From the NCBI RefSeq assembly GCF_963662755.1, contig NZ_OY759725.1:1873781-1937780 (forward strand): a DNA stretch of 64,000 nucleotides, written 5' to 3'. Position 1 is the first letter of the stretch. Each line of letters opens with the position of its first letter. The notes beneath the pieces were generated by a model. It did no database searches. It was not told the origin of the DNA and saw only the letters and a list, made by a program, of their open reading frames with translations. Source of the DNA: an uncultured Sulfurimonas sp. GTDB taxonomy: Bacteria; Campylobacterota; Campylobacteria; Campylobacterales; Sulfurimonadaceae. Of this stretch, positions 8,456-17,547 are shown piece after piece. The position numbers and the translations under genes are program-made.

Positions 8456-9064
8456 TTAAGCAGGAATATCTAAGTCGTTAGATTTGGCTTGGGTGTTGTT
8501 GCTTTTATCTGCTTCGTTTTTATAAGTCTCTTTTCCCATAATTTCATCTTGTGTTTCACGTGCTAGTTGTTGTTGGGCTTTCATCATCATAACCATTGCA
8601 CTAGATGCTACTGCCATATCTTGAGAGCTTGGGTCTGCTGGTGCAAGAGCAGCTGCTATAACTGCTTGTGCGTTTGCTATAGTCTCTTGTGGAGTTGAAC
8701 CAGTTCCAAAAGAGATGGAAACTTCACCGCCTATTGCGTACATCTTTCCATCAGGACCTAGCTGATAAGTATAAGTAGCAGCTCCCGTAGATGCTCCAGC
8801 ACTTTGATGAGCAGCTTCATGAGCTTTAACTTCTGCATCTCTAGATTGTAGTGCTGTAACTAAACGCTCTTCATCTTGAGTGAGTTCATTGGAAGGTTTT
8901 GATTTTTCTACTTCTTTTTTATCTTCTTCTTTTTGAGTCTTTTTCTCATCAGAAGCTTTCTCTTTTACTAGAGGGTTATCTTCATAAACAAGAATCTCTT
9001 TATCGTTAAGTTTTATGGAATAATTTGAACCAATGTCATATAAAGTGTTTAATCCAATGTTCAT
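8456..9064 (-). CDS. SprA-related putative metalloprotease (CJM1_0395-type family)
   Basis: A 202-residue protein of the SprA-related family. A charged, low-complexity N-terminal half (Lys/Glu-rich ~35-65) precedes a conserved core with VKAHEAAHQSAG (about residues 80-92), containing HExxH, the zinc-protease signature. The core continues with TYTYQLGPDGKMYAIGGE and Ala-rich helices. No signal peptide is obvious. Family members are annotated as putative metalloproteases from the motif alone; activity is unproven. It is convergent with the FliA-controlled unit, with 3 bases between stops. A TATAAT at 9072-9077 would place transcription start very near the ATG, with no clear ribosome site. Confidence 0.8.
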   Translation of the reverse strand: MNIGLNTLYDIGSNYSIKLNDKEILVYEDNPLVKEKASDEKKTQKEEDKKEVEKSKPSNELTQDEERLVTALQSRDAEVKAHEAAHQSAGASTGAATYTYQLGPDGKMYAIGGEVSISFGTGSTPQETIANAQAVIAAALAPADPSSQDMAVASSAMVMMMKAQQQLARETQDEIMGKETYKNEADKSNNTQAKSNDLDIPA

Positions 9065-9134
9065 AATGTAAATTATACATCCGTATAAATTAAATTTGGC
9101 TATGATTGCATATTTAAATATTGATGGATAAATT

Positions 9135-9338
9135 ATGAAATTTAAGTTAGAAGATGATTATATAGAACTTTTTAAACTGTTAAAAGTTTTGGATTTAGTT
9201 GATAGTGGAGCTCACGCAAAACTACTTATAGCAGATGGTTATGTTAAAAGAAACTCTGAAGTTGAGCTTAGAAAAAGAGCTAAAATAATATCTGGAGACG
9301 TTATCGAAATAGCTGAAGTAGTTATAGAAGTTATTTAG
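9135..9338 (+). CDS. S4-domain RNA-binding protein (YbcJ/RlbA-like)
   Basis: A 67-residue stand-alone S4 RNA-binding fold with the pattern LLKVLDLVDSGAHAKLLIADG followed by VKRNSEVELRKRAKIISGD, ending in a short beta strand. Such small S4 proteins bind structured RNA, often ribosome-associated. It is followed after one base by the next ORF, so the pair is probably co-transcribed. The specific RNA partner is unknown. Confidence 0.85.
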   Translation: MKFKLEDDYIELFKLLKVLDLVDSGAHAKLLIADGYVKRNSEVELRKRAKIISGDVIEIAEVVIEVI

Positions 9339-9339
9339 T

Positions 9340-9663
9340 ATGAAGTTCATTATTTTAGTTTTTGCTCTTTTGAGTTTTATCGTTATGTCTTCTTTATACA
9401 TTTCAAAAGAAGATAAAACTTTAGATAAAGAGATTAAATCTATAAAGCATCCAGATTTAAAACCACTTCAAAAACTGCATGATAAATTTTCAAAAATAGA
9501 TATAAATTCAAATGATTTTGATTTAAATAAAACTATAACAGAGATAAAACAAGCAAGAAAACTCTACCCACTTGACAATACTTTACTAAGAATAGATCTT
9601 GAATTAGAACACAAAAGAGCTAATAAAACTTATAAGTCCATCAAAATTGATCAAAGAAAGTGA
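9340..9663 (+). CDS. Small membrane-anchored protein of unknown function
   Basis: A 107-residue protein with one N-terminal hydrophobic segment (FIILVFALLSFIVMSSLYI, ~3-21) that is either an uncleaved signal anchor or a signal peptide without a clear cleavage site. A Lys/Asp-rich, mostly helical tail follows, presumably periplasmic. Its ATG begins one base after the stop of the S4-protein gene, with no strong ribosome site of its own, suggesting translational coupling. No domain recognised. Confidence 0.65.
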   Translation: MKFIILVFALLSFIVMSSLYISKEDKTLDKEIKSIKHPDLKPLQKLHDKFSKIDINSNDFDLNKTITEIKQARKLYPLDNTLLRIDLELEHKRANKTYKSIKIDQRK

Positions 9664-9691
9664 TGTCAAATCGCATATAAGTTAGTCTTTA

Positions 9692-10654
9692 TTAGTTAAA
9701 TGCTTTTTTACTATCTACATACTTCATAACTAAAGTCAATAGCAATAGTGAAATAACAAAAGCGATAAAAACATTACTTATGAAATACACTATACCAAAT
9801 AGCAGTATATTTAACCATATAGAGAAGTTGGTCACTTTGTAGTGGCTCCAACCTGATTGATTAAGTCTTTGATAAGCGTGCTTTTTGTGAGCTTGTGAGA
9901 GCTGTTCGCCACCCAGTTTTCGTCGTATCAAAGTAATTGTAGCATCGAACCAAAATAGACCAAAGAGTATAATCCACACCCAAAAGTTTGTAGCTTCATT
10001 GTTTGCATAGTACAGAGTAAATATAGCGATATTATACCCCAAAAGAGTACTTCCTACATCACCCATAAATATCTTTGCTTTGTTCCAGTTCCAAAACAAA
10101 AAACCAAGAACTGATACTCCCAAAACAGCAAAAACATTATCAGCAAAAAGTAAAAACCCAGCTACACTTAAAAATACAAATTCACTTCCTACATAGCCAT
10201 TGATACCATCTATAAAATTTGTAAGATTTATAAACCAAACGATAAGTAAAAATGCAAATATATTTGTAAATATAGGATTTGATATATCAAACATACCAAA
10301 GGTCAAACTCTCAAAACCACCTAAAAAATAAAGCCCAAGAATAGCTACAGATCCTTGAACTATAAGTCTAAGCTTAGCACTCAGTTCATACAGATCATCA
10401 AAAAAACTCACAACACTGATGATAACACCTACTAAAAGAGCATAAAAAAGATTTGGATCAACATCTTCTGTAAAATACAAATACCCCAAACCTACAAACC
10501 AAGTAATAGCAAGTGCAATACCACCTCCATGTGGAGTAGGAACTGTGTGAGAACTTCGTTCATTTACAGTAGCAATAAGTGATTTTTTGATAGCATACTC
10601 TTTTATAAAGTATGTAAAGCAAAATGATAGCAAAAGTAAAATTATATAAATCAT
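9692..10654 (-). CDS. WecA/WbpL-type undecaprenyl-phosphate sugar-1-phosphate transferase
   Basis: A 320-residue polytopic membrane enzyme of the MraY/WecA superfamily. It transfers a HexNAc-1-phosphate to undecaprenyl phosphate, the first step of O-antigen or EPS unit assembly. Motifs: HGGGIA near the N-terminus, FFDDLYEL, NFIDGINGY, IFMGDVGSTLLGY, and the cytoplasmic RRK...HAYQR loop typical of WbpL-like members. About ten membrane helices. The ATG at 10654 is chosen; it follows the upstream stop by one base. A TTG at 10663 is the longer alternative. As the last gene of the locus it supplies the initiating enzyme. Confidence 0.88.
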   Translation of the reverse strand: MIYIILLLLSFCFTYFIKEYAIKKSLIATVNERSSHTVPTPHGGGIALAITWFVGLGYLYFTEDVDPNLFYALLVGVIISVVSFFDDLYELSAKLRLIVQGSVAILGLYFLGGFESLTFGMFDISNPIFTNIFAFLLIVWFINLTNFIDGINGYVGSEFVFLSVAGFLLFADNVFAVLGVSVLGFLFWNWNKAKIFMGDVGSTLLGYNIAIFTLYYANNEATNFWVWIILFGLFWFDATITLIRRKLGGEQLSQAHKKHAYQRLNQSGWSHYKVTNFSIWLNILLFGIVYFISNVFIAFVISLLLLTLVMKYVDSKKAFN

Positions 10655-10655
10655 A

Positions 10656-11657
10656 CTATTCAAACTTCATTTTGACGATATCTAGAATACCTTTAAACGA
10701 CCCCATTCCATAAGAAAAATGAAGCACAAAATAACCTGTTAATATACTAATAGCAAATAGTATATTTTTTGATATTATCAAAGCTCTACTAAAAAGTATC
10801 GATGAGTATCCCACTAGAAGAAATCCAAAAAAATAAAAAAATTCTTTTGCCATAAAACCTAGTAAAAAACTACACATCAAAGATAAACTAAAAAACAAAG
10901 GTATCATATGGCGAATACTAATACTTTTTATATTATTTGTAAAATACGAAGATAACATCACCCATCTTCCTGTTTCAAATCTATTTCTAAAAAAAGACTT
11001 ATAATCTTCTCTCGGATAATATGTACATTCTACATCAGGTATTAAGTAAATTTTTCCATTGTTGCGTTCTAGCCTTTTATTGAGTTCTAAATCTTGAGCT
11101 CGTACAAGCCTTTCATCATAAAGTCCAATATTATCAAATACTTCTTTTTTATAAAAACCAAACGGTACAGTATCAACAATAGTTGGCTCTTTGATGCCAA
11201 CTCTAAAAAGTGAATTTCCTACACCAAATTTATCAGACATAACAAACTGTATAGCTTTTGCCGTATTTGTATCGTTTTTTACACTAGTTATACATACTGC
11301 ACCAACATTATCTGCATCAAGCTTTTGACTCCAATTTAATAATTTAGATAAATAATTATTTGGATATTTTGCATGAGCATCTAGTCTACATACATAGTCA
11401 CCTTTTGCAGCTTTTATTCCAATATTCATTGATATAGGAACTATTTTCTTTTTATTTTCCAATATTTTAATATATGAATACTTTTTAGTATATGATTTAA
11501 TTATCTCTACAGTTTTATCTTCACTCACTCCATCTATAAATATAACTTCTAAAAACTCTTTTGAATAGTCAAAGTTTATGATAGATTCTAAACACTCTTC
11601 TATATATTTTTCTTCATTTCTTATTGGTATTATTATTGATACTTTTTTTTGTTCCAT
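10656..11657 (-). CDS. Family 2 glycosyltransferase with C-terminal membrane helices (ExoA-like)
   Basis: A 333-residue inverting GT-A glycosyltransferase. The N-terminal domain has VSIIIPIRNEEKYI and the nucleotide-sugar binding segment DYVCRLDAHAKY (a D-x-D-like acidic pair). Three or four hydrophobic segments follow from residue ~245, as in ExoA-like enzymes that act on lipid-linked acceptors at the inner membrane. It is preceded by the carbamoyltransferase gene and followed after one base by the initiating transferase. Donor and acceptor are not predictable. Confidence 0.85.
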   Translation of the reverse strand: MEQKKVSIIIPIRNEEKYIEECLESIINFDYSKEFLEVIFIDGVSEDKTVEIIKSYTKKYSYIKILENKKKIVPISMNIGIKAAKGDYVCRLDAHAKYPNNYLSKLLNWSQKLDADNVGAVCITSVKNDTNTAKAIQFVMSDKFGVGNSLFRVGIKEPTIVDTVPFGFYKKEVFDNIGLYDERLVRAQDLELNKRLERNNGKIYLIPDVECTYYPREDYKSFFRNRFETGRWVMLSSYFTNNIKSISIRHMIPLFFSLSLMCSFLLGFMAKEFFYFFGFLLVGYSSILFSRALIISKNILFAISILTGYFVLHFSYGMGSFKGILDIVKMKFE

Positions 11658-11690
11658 ATTTACTTTATCTTATAAATTAACATATTGTTA

Positions 11691-13379
11691 CTACTTTTTT
11701 TCCAATAGATAATTATTTATAGCTAAAAACTTTAAATCAGATTCTTTAAATACATGTAAGGATTGCTCCATATTTGAGACCATTGGTAGCCCATGTAAAT
11801 TGTATGATGTATTTAAAACTAAACTCTCTCCTATTAACTCTTTATAATATTTTAGCATATTGTAATAATCTTCATTTTGTTTTTGTGTTACAGCTTGAGG
11901 TCTTCCTGTAAAGTCATATGGATGAAGAGCACTTTTTGCATACTCTCTTATATTTTTATTACTGTTTGCGGTAAAAATCATATAGTCATAATCAAGAACT
12001 TTATTATTAATCTCAAAATACCTTTCTAAATCTTCAGCTAATAATGAAGGGGCAAATGGCATCCAAAAATCTCTACCTTTAATCATCTCATTAATTGTTT
12101 TTAAAACTCCATCTACCGAAGGATTAGCTAGAATTGCTCTGTTTCCAAGTGATCTCGCTCCAAATTCCATTTTTCCCTTTACTCTACCAACAATTTCACC
12201 TTTAGAAAGTAATAATGCAATATCTTTTTCTATATTATCTTTTTTTGTAATTTGCCAGTTGTTAATTTCTGCTTCCGCTAAAATTTCTTCATCAGAAAAT
12301 TCTATCTCCGTGCCAAAATAAAAATCATCTAATTTATTTGGATATTGCTTTGTTTCTTTATAATAAATATTCCATACTGCACCTAACACATTTGATTCAT
12401 CACCACATGATGGGAATATAAATATATTCTCCAATTCTTCTATTTCCGAAATCAACATATTAGCTTTTACATTCATAAAAATTCCACCTGCTAATGCAAT
12501 CTTTTTAATGCCAGTATGTTTAATAACTCTTTTAATCCATTCAACCATAATTTCTTCAACTAATTCTTGTATTGAAGCTGCCATCACATCGAATCTTGTT
12601 GATTCAAAAACTTGTTTAATTTCATGACCAGCACTTTGAATACTTGAATATTTTCCTAAATATTCCCACTCAAGAGATTCTTCATTTGGAAAATCAATAA
12701 TCTTTCGTAATTTTAATTTACACTCCTTAATTCTTAATTTATCATTACAATAAGGTGCCAATCCCATGATTTTATATTCATGTTCATATGGAACCATATT
12801 ATATAAATATGTAATATATGAATATAATCGCCCTAATGAATGTTTAGAGGAAATGCTAATTATTTCTTCTAATTGCCCTTTATATCCAATATTTACTGTA
12901 GCTGATTTTCCATCTCCTTCACCGTCTGCAGTAATTACTAAAACCTTATCCTCATAATTTCCTAATCCAAAATAAGCTGTAGACGCATGACAAGTATGAT
13001 GATCTATTGAGATTGTATTTGAATATTCCTGTGAATACTTCTTTCTAATATTTGTTGTAGACTGATATAATGAATATAATTTCTTATTATTTTTAATTTT
13101 ATGTTTGAAACTATTTTTTTTATGAGAACTATTTTTATAAGAATTTAATACAGCGTCTCTTGACCAATCAGTTGTATTCATAGAGTTACCAACAAAAACT
13201 ATCTTATCAATTGATGCTATATTATATGTACTATTTATTACTTCTAAACATTTAACTGGCAATCCACCTTGGTTTTTGATATTTGTGTACCTTTCTTCTT
13301 GTAAAGCATAAACAACTTTACCATTCTCTAATAAACATACTGATGAATTATGACCATCGTGTATAGCTAAAACTTTCAT
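11691..13379 (-). CDS. NodU/CmcH-family O-carbamoyltransferase
   Basis: Transfers a carbamoyl group from carbamoyl phosphate, via carbamoyl-AMP, to a sugar hydroxyl. The 562 residues comprise an N-terminal Kae1/TsaD-like domain (MKVLAIHDGHNSSVCL; HHTCHASTAYF; VITADGEGDG; LAGGIFMN) and a C-terminal carbamoyltransferase domain (FGARSLGNRAILANP; MPFAPSLL). All His and Asp motifs appear intact. It directly follows the upstream glycosyltransferase gene (stop and start adjacent). In an O-antigen/EPS locus it most likely decorates the repeating unit; the carbamoylated sugar is unknown. Confidence 0.9.
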   Translation of the reverse strand: MKVLAIHDGHNSSVCLLENGKVVYALQEERYTNIKNQGGLPVKCLEVINSTYNIASIDKIVFVGNSMNTTDWSRDAVLNSYKNSSHKKNSFKHKIKNNKKLYSLYQSTTNIRKKYSQEYSNTISIDHHTCHASTAYFGLGNYEDKVLVITADGEGDGKSATVNIGYKGQLEEIISISSKHSLGRLYSYITYLYNMVPYEHEYKIMGLAPYCNDKLRIKECKLKLRKIIDFPNEESLEWEYLGKYSSIQSAGHEIKQVFESTRFDVMAASIQELVEEIMVEWIKRVIKHTGIKKIALAGGIFMNVKANMLISEIEELENIFIFPSCGDESNVLGAVWNIYYKETKQYPNKLDDFYFGTEIEFSDEEILAEAEINNWQITKKDNIEKDIALLLSKGEIVGRVKGKMEFGARSLGNRAILANPSVDGVLKTINEMIKGRDFWMPFAPSLLAEDLERYFEINNKVLDYDYMIFTANSNKNIREYAKSALHPYDFTGRPQAVTQKQNEDYYNMLKYYKELIGESLVLNTSYNLHGLPMVSNMEQSLHVFKESDLKFLAINNYLLEKK

Positions 13380-14485
13380 TATTTTCCTTTATTTATCTCT
13401 TTATATATGTTCAACATAAGAACAACATTTTCCTTCCAATTGTATAATTTTTTTACTATAATTCTCCCATTATTTCCCATTGTATTTCTTAATTTATCAT
13501 CTATAATAAGTTTTTCAATTGCATCAGAAGTTTTTTGAGGATCTCTTGGTGGCACTACAAATCCACTGACACCATCTTCTACTACTTCAGGAAGTCCACC
13601 TACATTTGACACAACTACTGGTTTTGCACATGATGAAGCCTCGATGATAGCTACACCAAAACTTTCACTATTGGATACTGATACTGATACTGATAGCATA
13701 TTATGATATTTTGATACATCTGTAAAGGGTACTTTTCCTGTAAATATAACTTTATTGTCAATTTCTAACTCTTTTGTTAGATTTTTAAGATAACTGCCTA
13801 AACTTCCTTCCCCAACGATTAACAATTTAAGTGGTAACTCTACATATTTATCACAAATTATTTTAAATGCTCGTATCAAATACTCTATCCCATATTTTTC
13901 CTCTAAAGTCTTCACAGTTCCTATGACGATATCATCTTTTTCAAACAGTTCTTCTTTTGTATAGGTTGGTTTAAACTGTTCTATATCTATACCAAAAGGT
14001 GTTACTTCTATATCTTTGTTGGTATAAAGTTTCGTCTCTTTTGCCATTACATGTGAAGTTGAGAGTATTTTATCTGCTTTTTTTAGATTGTATTTTAGCA
14101 CCGCTTTATGTAAAAATGACTTTTTAGGGAAACTAAACACATCACTTCCCCATACAGAAACGATAAATGGACTAAACCCACACAAAGCTCCTACAAAAGC
14201 ATAACTGCTAGCATAATGAGCATGAACAATATCTGGCTCAAACTCTTTTATGATCTTCTTAACACTTGGAAGTGCTTTTAAATAGCGAAGTTTTGCAATT
14301 GCTCCTTCATCTCTAGTAACTGTTTCATTGATTGTTTTTACTGTTATATTTTTTATATCATCATAATCATTTACTATAAAATCACCTAATCCAAAGATAA
14401 TAACATCTATATCATTTTGAGCTAAAGACTTAGCCCATTTGATTGTATGAACTGAATTAGGGTTTGAGAGTAGTAATAGTTTCAT
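13379..14485 (-). CDS. Family 4 glycosyltransferase
   Basis: A 368-residue retaining GT-B glycosyltransferase. The N-terminal acceptor domain begins LLLLSNPNSVHTIKWA and the C-terminal donor domain has GVAIIEASSCAKPVVVSN, the E-x7-E type motif of GT4 enzymes. A SVSVSVSNS stretch comes from an in-frame hexanucleotide repeat at about 13675-13695. It overlaps the end of the upstream polymerase gene by 29 bases. It adds one sugar to the lipid-linked unit; donor unknown. Confidence 0.88.
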   Translation of the reverse strand: MKLLLLSNPNSVHTIKWAKSLAQNDIDVIIFGLGDFIVNDYDDIKNITVKTINETVTRDEGAIAKLRYLKALPSVKKIIKEFEPDIVHAHYASSYAFVGALCGFSPFIVSVWGSDVFSFPKKSFLHKAVLKYNLKKADKILSTSHVMAKETKLYTNKDIEVTPFGIDIEQFKPTYTKEELFEKDDIVIGTVKTLEEKYGIEYLIRAFKIICDKYVELPLKLLIVGEGSLGSYLKNLTKELEIDNKVIFTGKVPFTDVSKYHNMLSVSVSVSNSESFGVAIIEASSCAKPVVVSNVGGLPEVVEDGVSGFVVPPRDPQKTSDAIEKLIIDDKLRNTMGNNGRIIVKKLYNWKENVVLMLNIYKEINKGK

Positions 14486-15776
14486 TTTTATACCTTTTAT
14501 AATTATTTATTGTAGCTATAGCAAAGCTAAACATTATCCACATTGGAAGTAAATATATTACGGTACTTGCACTTATTGCACCTAAAGTAAATGATGACAT
14601 TGATAAAAATAGAGCTTGTGAATAATATTTAAATTTTAAATGCTTTGTTCTTATACCAATTAAATATAATTTCAGTACAATATAAGTATACCAAAGAAGA
14701 AAAAAAATGGTAAATAAAACTCCACTATCTACAAGCATTTCAATCCAAAAATTATGCATGCTTGTAGTAGCATGTCCTCTTATATCTCCATACTTTTCTT
14801 GTACAGCAACAGAACCTCCTCCACCAACACCTAAAAAGTTTGAAACTATTAGGGCATCTAATCCATTTTTAATAAGTTGTTGTCGTATACCAATAGAATT
14901 TGATCCATCATTATTTCCTTCTAAATATATTATAAGTACATCAAATGAAGTAGCTATTTCATTTATTTTATTATTTTCACTATTTTTTAAAGTATCTAAA
15001 TTTGAAATCAATAATATAACTATTAATGGTAAAATTGAAATAGACAACAAAAATCTTTTTTTATTTAAAAAAAACAAATACAAAAATATCATAAATGAAA
15101 AAGCAATAAATACACCTCTAGAACCACTCATAACTATAAGTAAAAATATAGAAATTACGCCAGTATATTTAATATATTTTTTTTTATATAGTAAAAAAAA
15201 TGGTAAAACTATTAACATAGTTACAGATAGGTTATTTGGATTCCACTGGAAACCTGTTGGAGACTGTAGAATAATTGATACTATGCTACTGTCTAAACTT
15301 TCATCAAATTTAATATCTCTACCAAAATAAGTTATATAAGATGAAAAAGGTGATATTGGTAATCTAAAATCTGTAAATGCTTCAAAAAGTGACAAAACTA
15401 TTTCTACAATAAATATAATAGATAAAATATTAAATAACTTTTCCTGTGTAGCTAAATCTTTCAAATAATATATAAGTATAATAACTATTGATAAGCCACA
15501 TATTATATAAAATAAATAAATAAAACTATAACTACTATTTATACTCCAAATTATTGAAAAACCATACCATATTAACATAATATAAAATATATAATGTAGT
15601 TTTGTAGGTAGTACTGTAATAGTAAATTTAAATCTATTAATTTTAATATATACGAATGATATTATCAATATAGAAAGTATTATATGAAATAGATATAGTT
15701 TACTATAGCTTATTGAAACACCAAGCACTGCAGTTATAAAAAATAACTGAATTATAGTTTCAAATTTGATTTTCAA
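14457..15776 (-). CDS. O-antigen polymerase/ligase-like membrane protein (Wzy type)
   Basis: A 439-residue polytopic membrane protein with about 11-12 hydrophobic helices and a large periplasmic loop (about residues 280-350) containing RQQLIKNGLDALIVSNFLG and GHATTSMHNFWIEMLVDSG; the H-N-x-W region is typical of Wzy/WaaL-family proteins. It probably polymerises repeat units on the periplasmic face; ligase activity is the alternative. The start is TTG at 15776, the only credible in-frame start, with GGGAG about 10 bases upstream. It overlaps the upstream gene by 17 bases. Very AT-rich. Confidence 0.8.
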   Translation of the reverse strand: MKIKFETIIQLFFITAVLGVSISYSKLYLFHIILSILIISFVYIKINRFKFTITVLPTKLHYIFYIMLIWYGFSIIWSINSSYSFIYLFYIICGLSIVIILIYYLKDLATQEKLFNILSIIFIVEIVLSLFEAFTDFRLPISPFSSYITYFGRDIKFDESLDSSIVSIILQSPTGFQWNPNNLSVTMLIVLPFFLLYKKKYIKYTGVISIFLLIVMSGSRGVFIAFSFMIFLYLFFLNKKRFLLSISILPLIVILLISNLDTLKNSENNKINEIATSFDVLIIYLEGNNDGSNSIGIRQQLIKNGLDALIVSNFLGVGGGGSVAVQEKYGDIRGHATTSMHNFWIEMLVDSGVLFTIFFLLWYTYIVLKLYLIGIRTKHLKFKYYSQALFLSMSSFTLGAISASTVIYLLPMWIMFSFAIATINNYKRYKNETITTLKP

Positions 15777-16926
15777 GAAGCAAGTTCTCCCACTGTTTTA
15801 TAATTAATTTGTTGTCATATTTATTTATACTATCTTTAATATCATCTAAATCTATAGATTTGTCATCGAGTGCAGTAATTGTTTTATTAGCCAAATCTTT
15901 AATATCTTGGTCTTTGGCTAAATACCCATTAACATTATTTTGTATTACTTGATTAAAGGTATCTCTATCAAATGAAATAACTTTACATTTATACTTTAAA
16001 GATTCCAATAGAGAGTTACTAACTCCACAGCCATATGAAATATTTACTACAATATCAGACAAGCTTAATAATTGGTTGACATCACTAGAACATAACTCAT
16101 CCAAAAATATAGCTTCTTCAATTTCAAAATTCTTTATTTGTTGTTGATAATATTTAATATTTCCTTTTCCTGCAAATATAAGTTTTACTTTTCCTTTATA
16201 TTCTTTTCTAACAATAAGATAAGATTGTATTATTTTATCTATATTTTTTATTTTTCTTAATGTTCCTATGTGTGTTATTATTTTAAATTCATTTTTTAAT
16301 TTCTTAATTTTATTTATATTTACATTATTATTTTCTTGATTTATTGTATTTAATTCTATTGCATTTGGTATAACTATTGATTTATAGTTAAAAAATTTAT
16401 TTAAATAATTTTTTGTATCTTCACCATTTGAAATCAATAAGTCATAATTTTTCATTGAATACTTTTCTAATAAAAAAAATAATCTCTTAATTAAATATGA
16501 TTGCTCTAAATCTATCATATCCCTACCTACGCAACCTCTTACAGACATAAATAACTTTCCATTAATGACTTTCATAAATTTTAGGTATTTAACAGTAAAT
16601 CCAAGAGGGTATGTTGATAAACATATATTTAGAGAAGCTTTTGATATATTTTTTAGTTTTTTTAACTGTTTATAATATATAAAGGGTCTAAATAATAAGG
16701 AATATATTAATCCACTTTTATCTTCTTCTATATACATTATATTTAGATTTATAAATTTAGATAAATCAAATTTACTAATATGTGAAGATACTTTATTATT
16801 TCTAGGACAAACTAAATTGATTTTTAACTTGTCATCAAAATCTTTTATAAATTGATAAAGCCATGTATCTATACCACCTGAGTAATATGGAAATGGTGAA
16901 ATATGAAATATATTAATTTGTTTCAT
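15760..16926 (-). CDS. Family 4 glycosyltransferase
   Basis: A 388-residue GT-B enzyme. The N-terminus ISPFPYYSGGIDTWLYQF carries the glycine-rich loop seen in GT4 proteins, and the donor domain has IAGKG-like and GVSNSLLESLKYKCKVISFD motifs (E-x7 type). Codon use is extremely AT-rich, with many Asn and Lys. It overlaps the acetyltransferase gene upstream by 14 bases. Sugar specificity is unknown. Confidence 0.85.
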   Translation of the reverse strand: MKQINIFHISPFPYYSGGIDTWLYQFIKDFDDKLKINLVCPRNNKVSSHISKFDLSKFINLNIMYIEEDKSGLIYSLLFRPFIYYKQLKKLKNISKASLNICLSTYPLGFTVKYLKFMKVINGKLFMSVRGCVGRDMIDLEQSYLIKRLFFLLEKYSMKNYDLLISNGEDTKNYLNKFFNYKSIVIPNAIELNTINQENNNVNINKIKKLKNEFKIITHIGTLRKIKNIDKIIQSYLIVRKEYKGKVKLIFAGKGNIKYYQQQIKNFEIEEAIFLDELCSSDVNQLLSLSDIVVNISYGCGVSNSLLESLKYKCKVISFDRDTFNQVIQNNVNGYLAKDQDIKDLANKTITALDDKSIDLDDIKDSINKYDNKLIIKQWENLLLENQI

Positions 16927-17488
16927 TATATTTATCTTTTTTTATGAGACAAGGATTGCCATAGGCTAATGAAAAAGGAGGTATATTTTTTGCTACAACC
17001 GTTCCAGATGCGATAATAGATCCCTTTCCTATAGTTACTCCCTTCAAAATGTGAACATTTCTACCAATCCATACATCATCATGAATTACAACCGCTGATG
17101 AAGATGAATGTTTCCAACCCCACAAATCTCCATATTCACCACTTTCAAGCATTAGTCTTCTCTTTTTATATGATGTTGGGTGGCTATTGTTGTCTGAAAT
17201 TATAACATTATTGCTTATGATTACATAGTTGCCAATACTAACTGACTGCTCACTTTCAATTGTAGTTTTATACCTTATTGAACAATAATCACCTATATTT
17301 ATTTTTCCATTATTGCTACAAATAATATCACAGTGTATGCTACAATTTTCACCTATTTGAATAGAGCTTTTAATATTATTAAATACCCTTGCTTGCACTC
17401 CTATATTAGTACCTTTACCCATTGTAGTTTTGTTCTTAAATAAATAAGCTTTGTAGTATTGTAAAATCTTAAAAATAAAAAATTTCAT
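16913..17488 (-). CDS. Left-handed beta-helix acyltransferase (CysE/LacA/WbbJ type)
   Basis: A 191-residue enzyme built of hexapeptide repeats (for example VSIGNYVIISNNVIISD and DDVWIGRNVHILKGVTIGKG), ending in the usual GNPCLI cap. It probably O- or N-acetylates a sugar of the surface polysaccharide using acetyl-CoA. A strong ribosome site (AAAGGAGGG, 4 bases before ATG) and a 59-base gap to the upstream gene make this the least tightly coupled junction in the locus; nothing else is seen in that gap. Confidence 0.85.
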   Translation of the reverse strand: MKFFIFKILQYYKAYLFKNKTTMGKGTNIGVQARVFNNIKSSIQIGENCSIHCDIICSNNGKINIGDYCSIRYKTTIESEQSVSIGNYVIISNNVIISDNNSHPTSYKKRRLMLESGEYGDLWGWKHSSSSAVVIHDDVWIGRNVHILKGVTIGKGSIIASGTVVAKNIPPFSLAYGNPCLIKKDKYNETN

Positions 17489-17547
17489 TTTCCCTCCTTT
17501 TTTTCAAATAACATATTTTCTTTCATTTGCTTACTCTAAATTAAATT

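Noticed and set aside
13670..13700. Hexanucleotide repeat (GATACT units) inside a glycosyltransferase gene, a possible phase-variable tract
   Set aside because: The unit is a multiple of three and lies in frame, so changes in copy number would alter length, not switch expression.
14707..15330. 207-residue open frame opposite the polymerase gene
   Set aside because: It is antisense to a gene with clear membrane topology, has no ribosome site, and its composition mirrors the sense codons.
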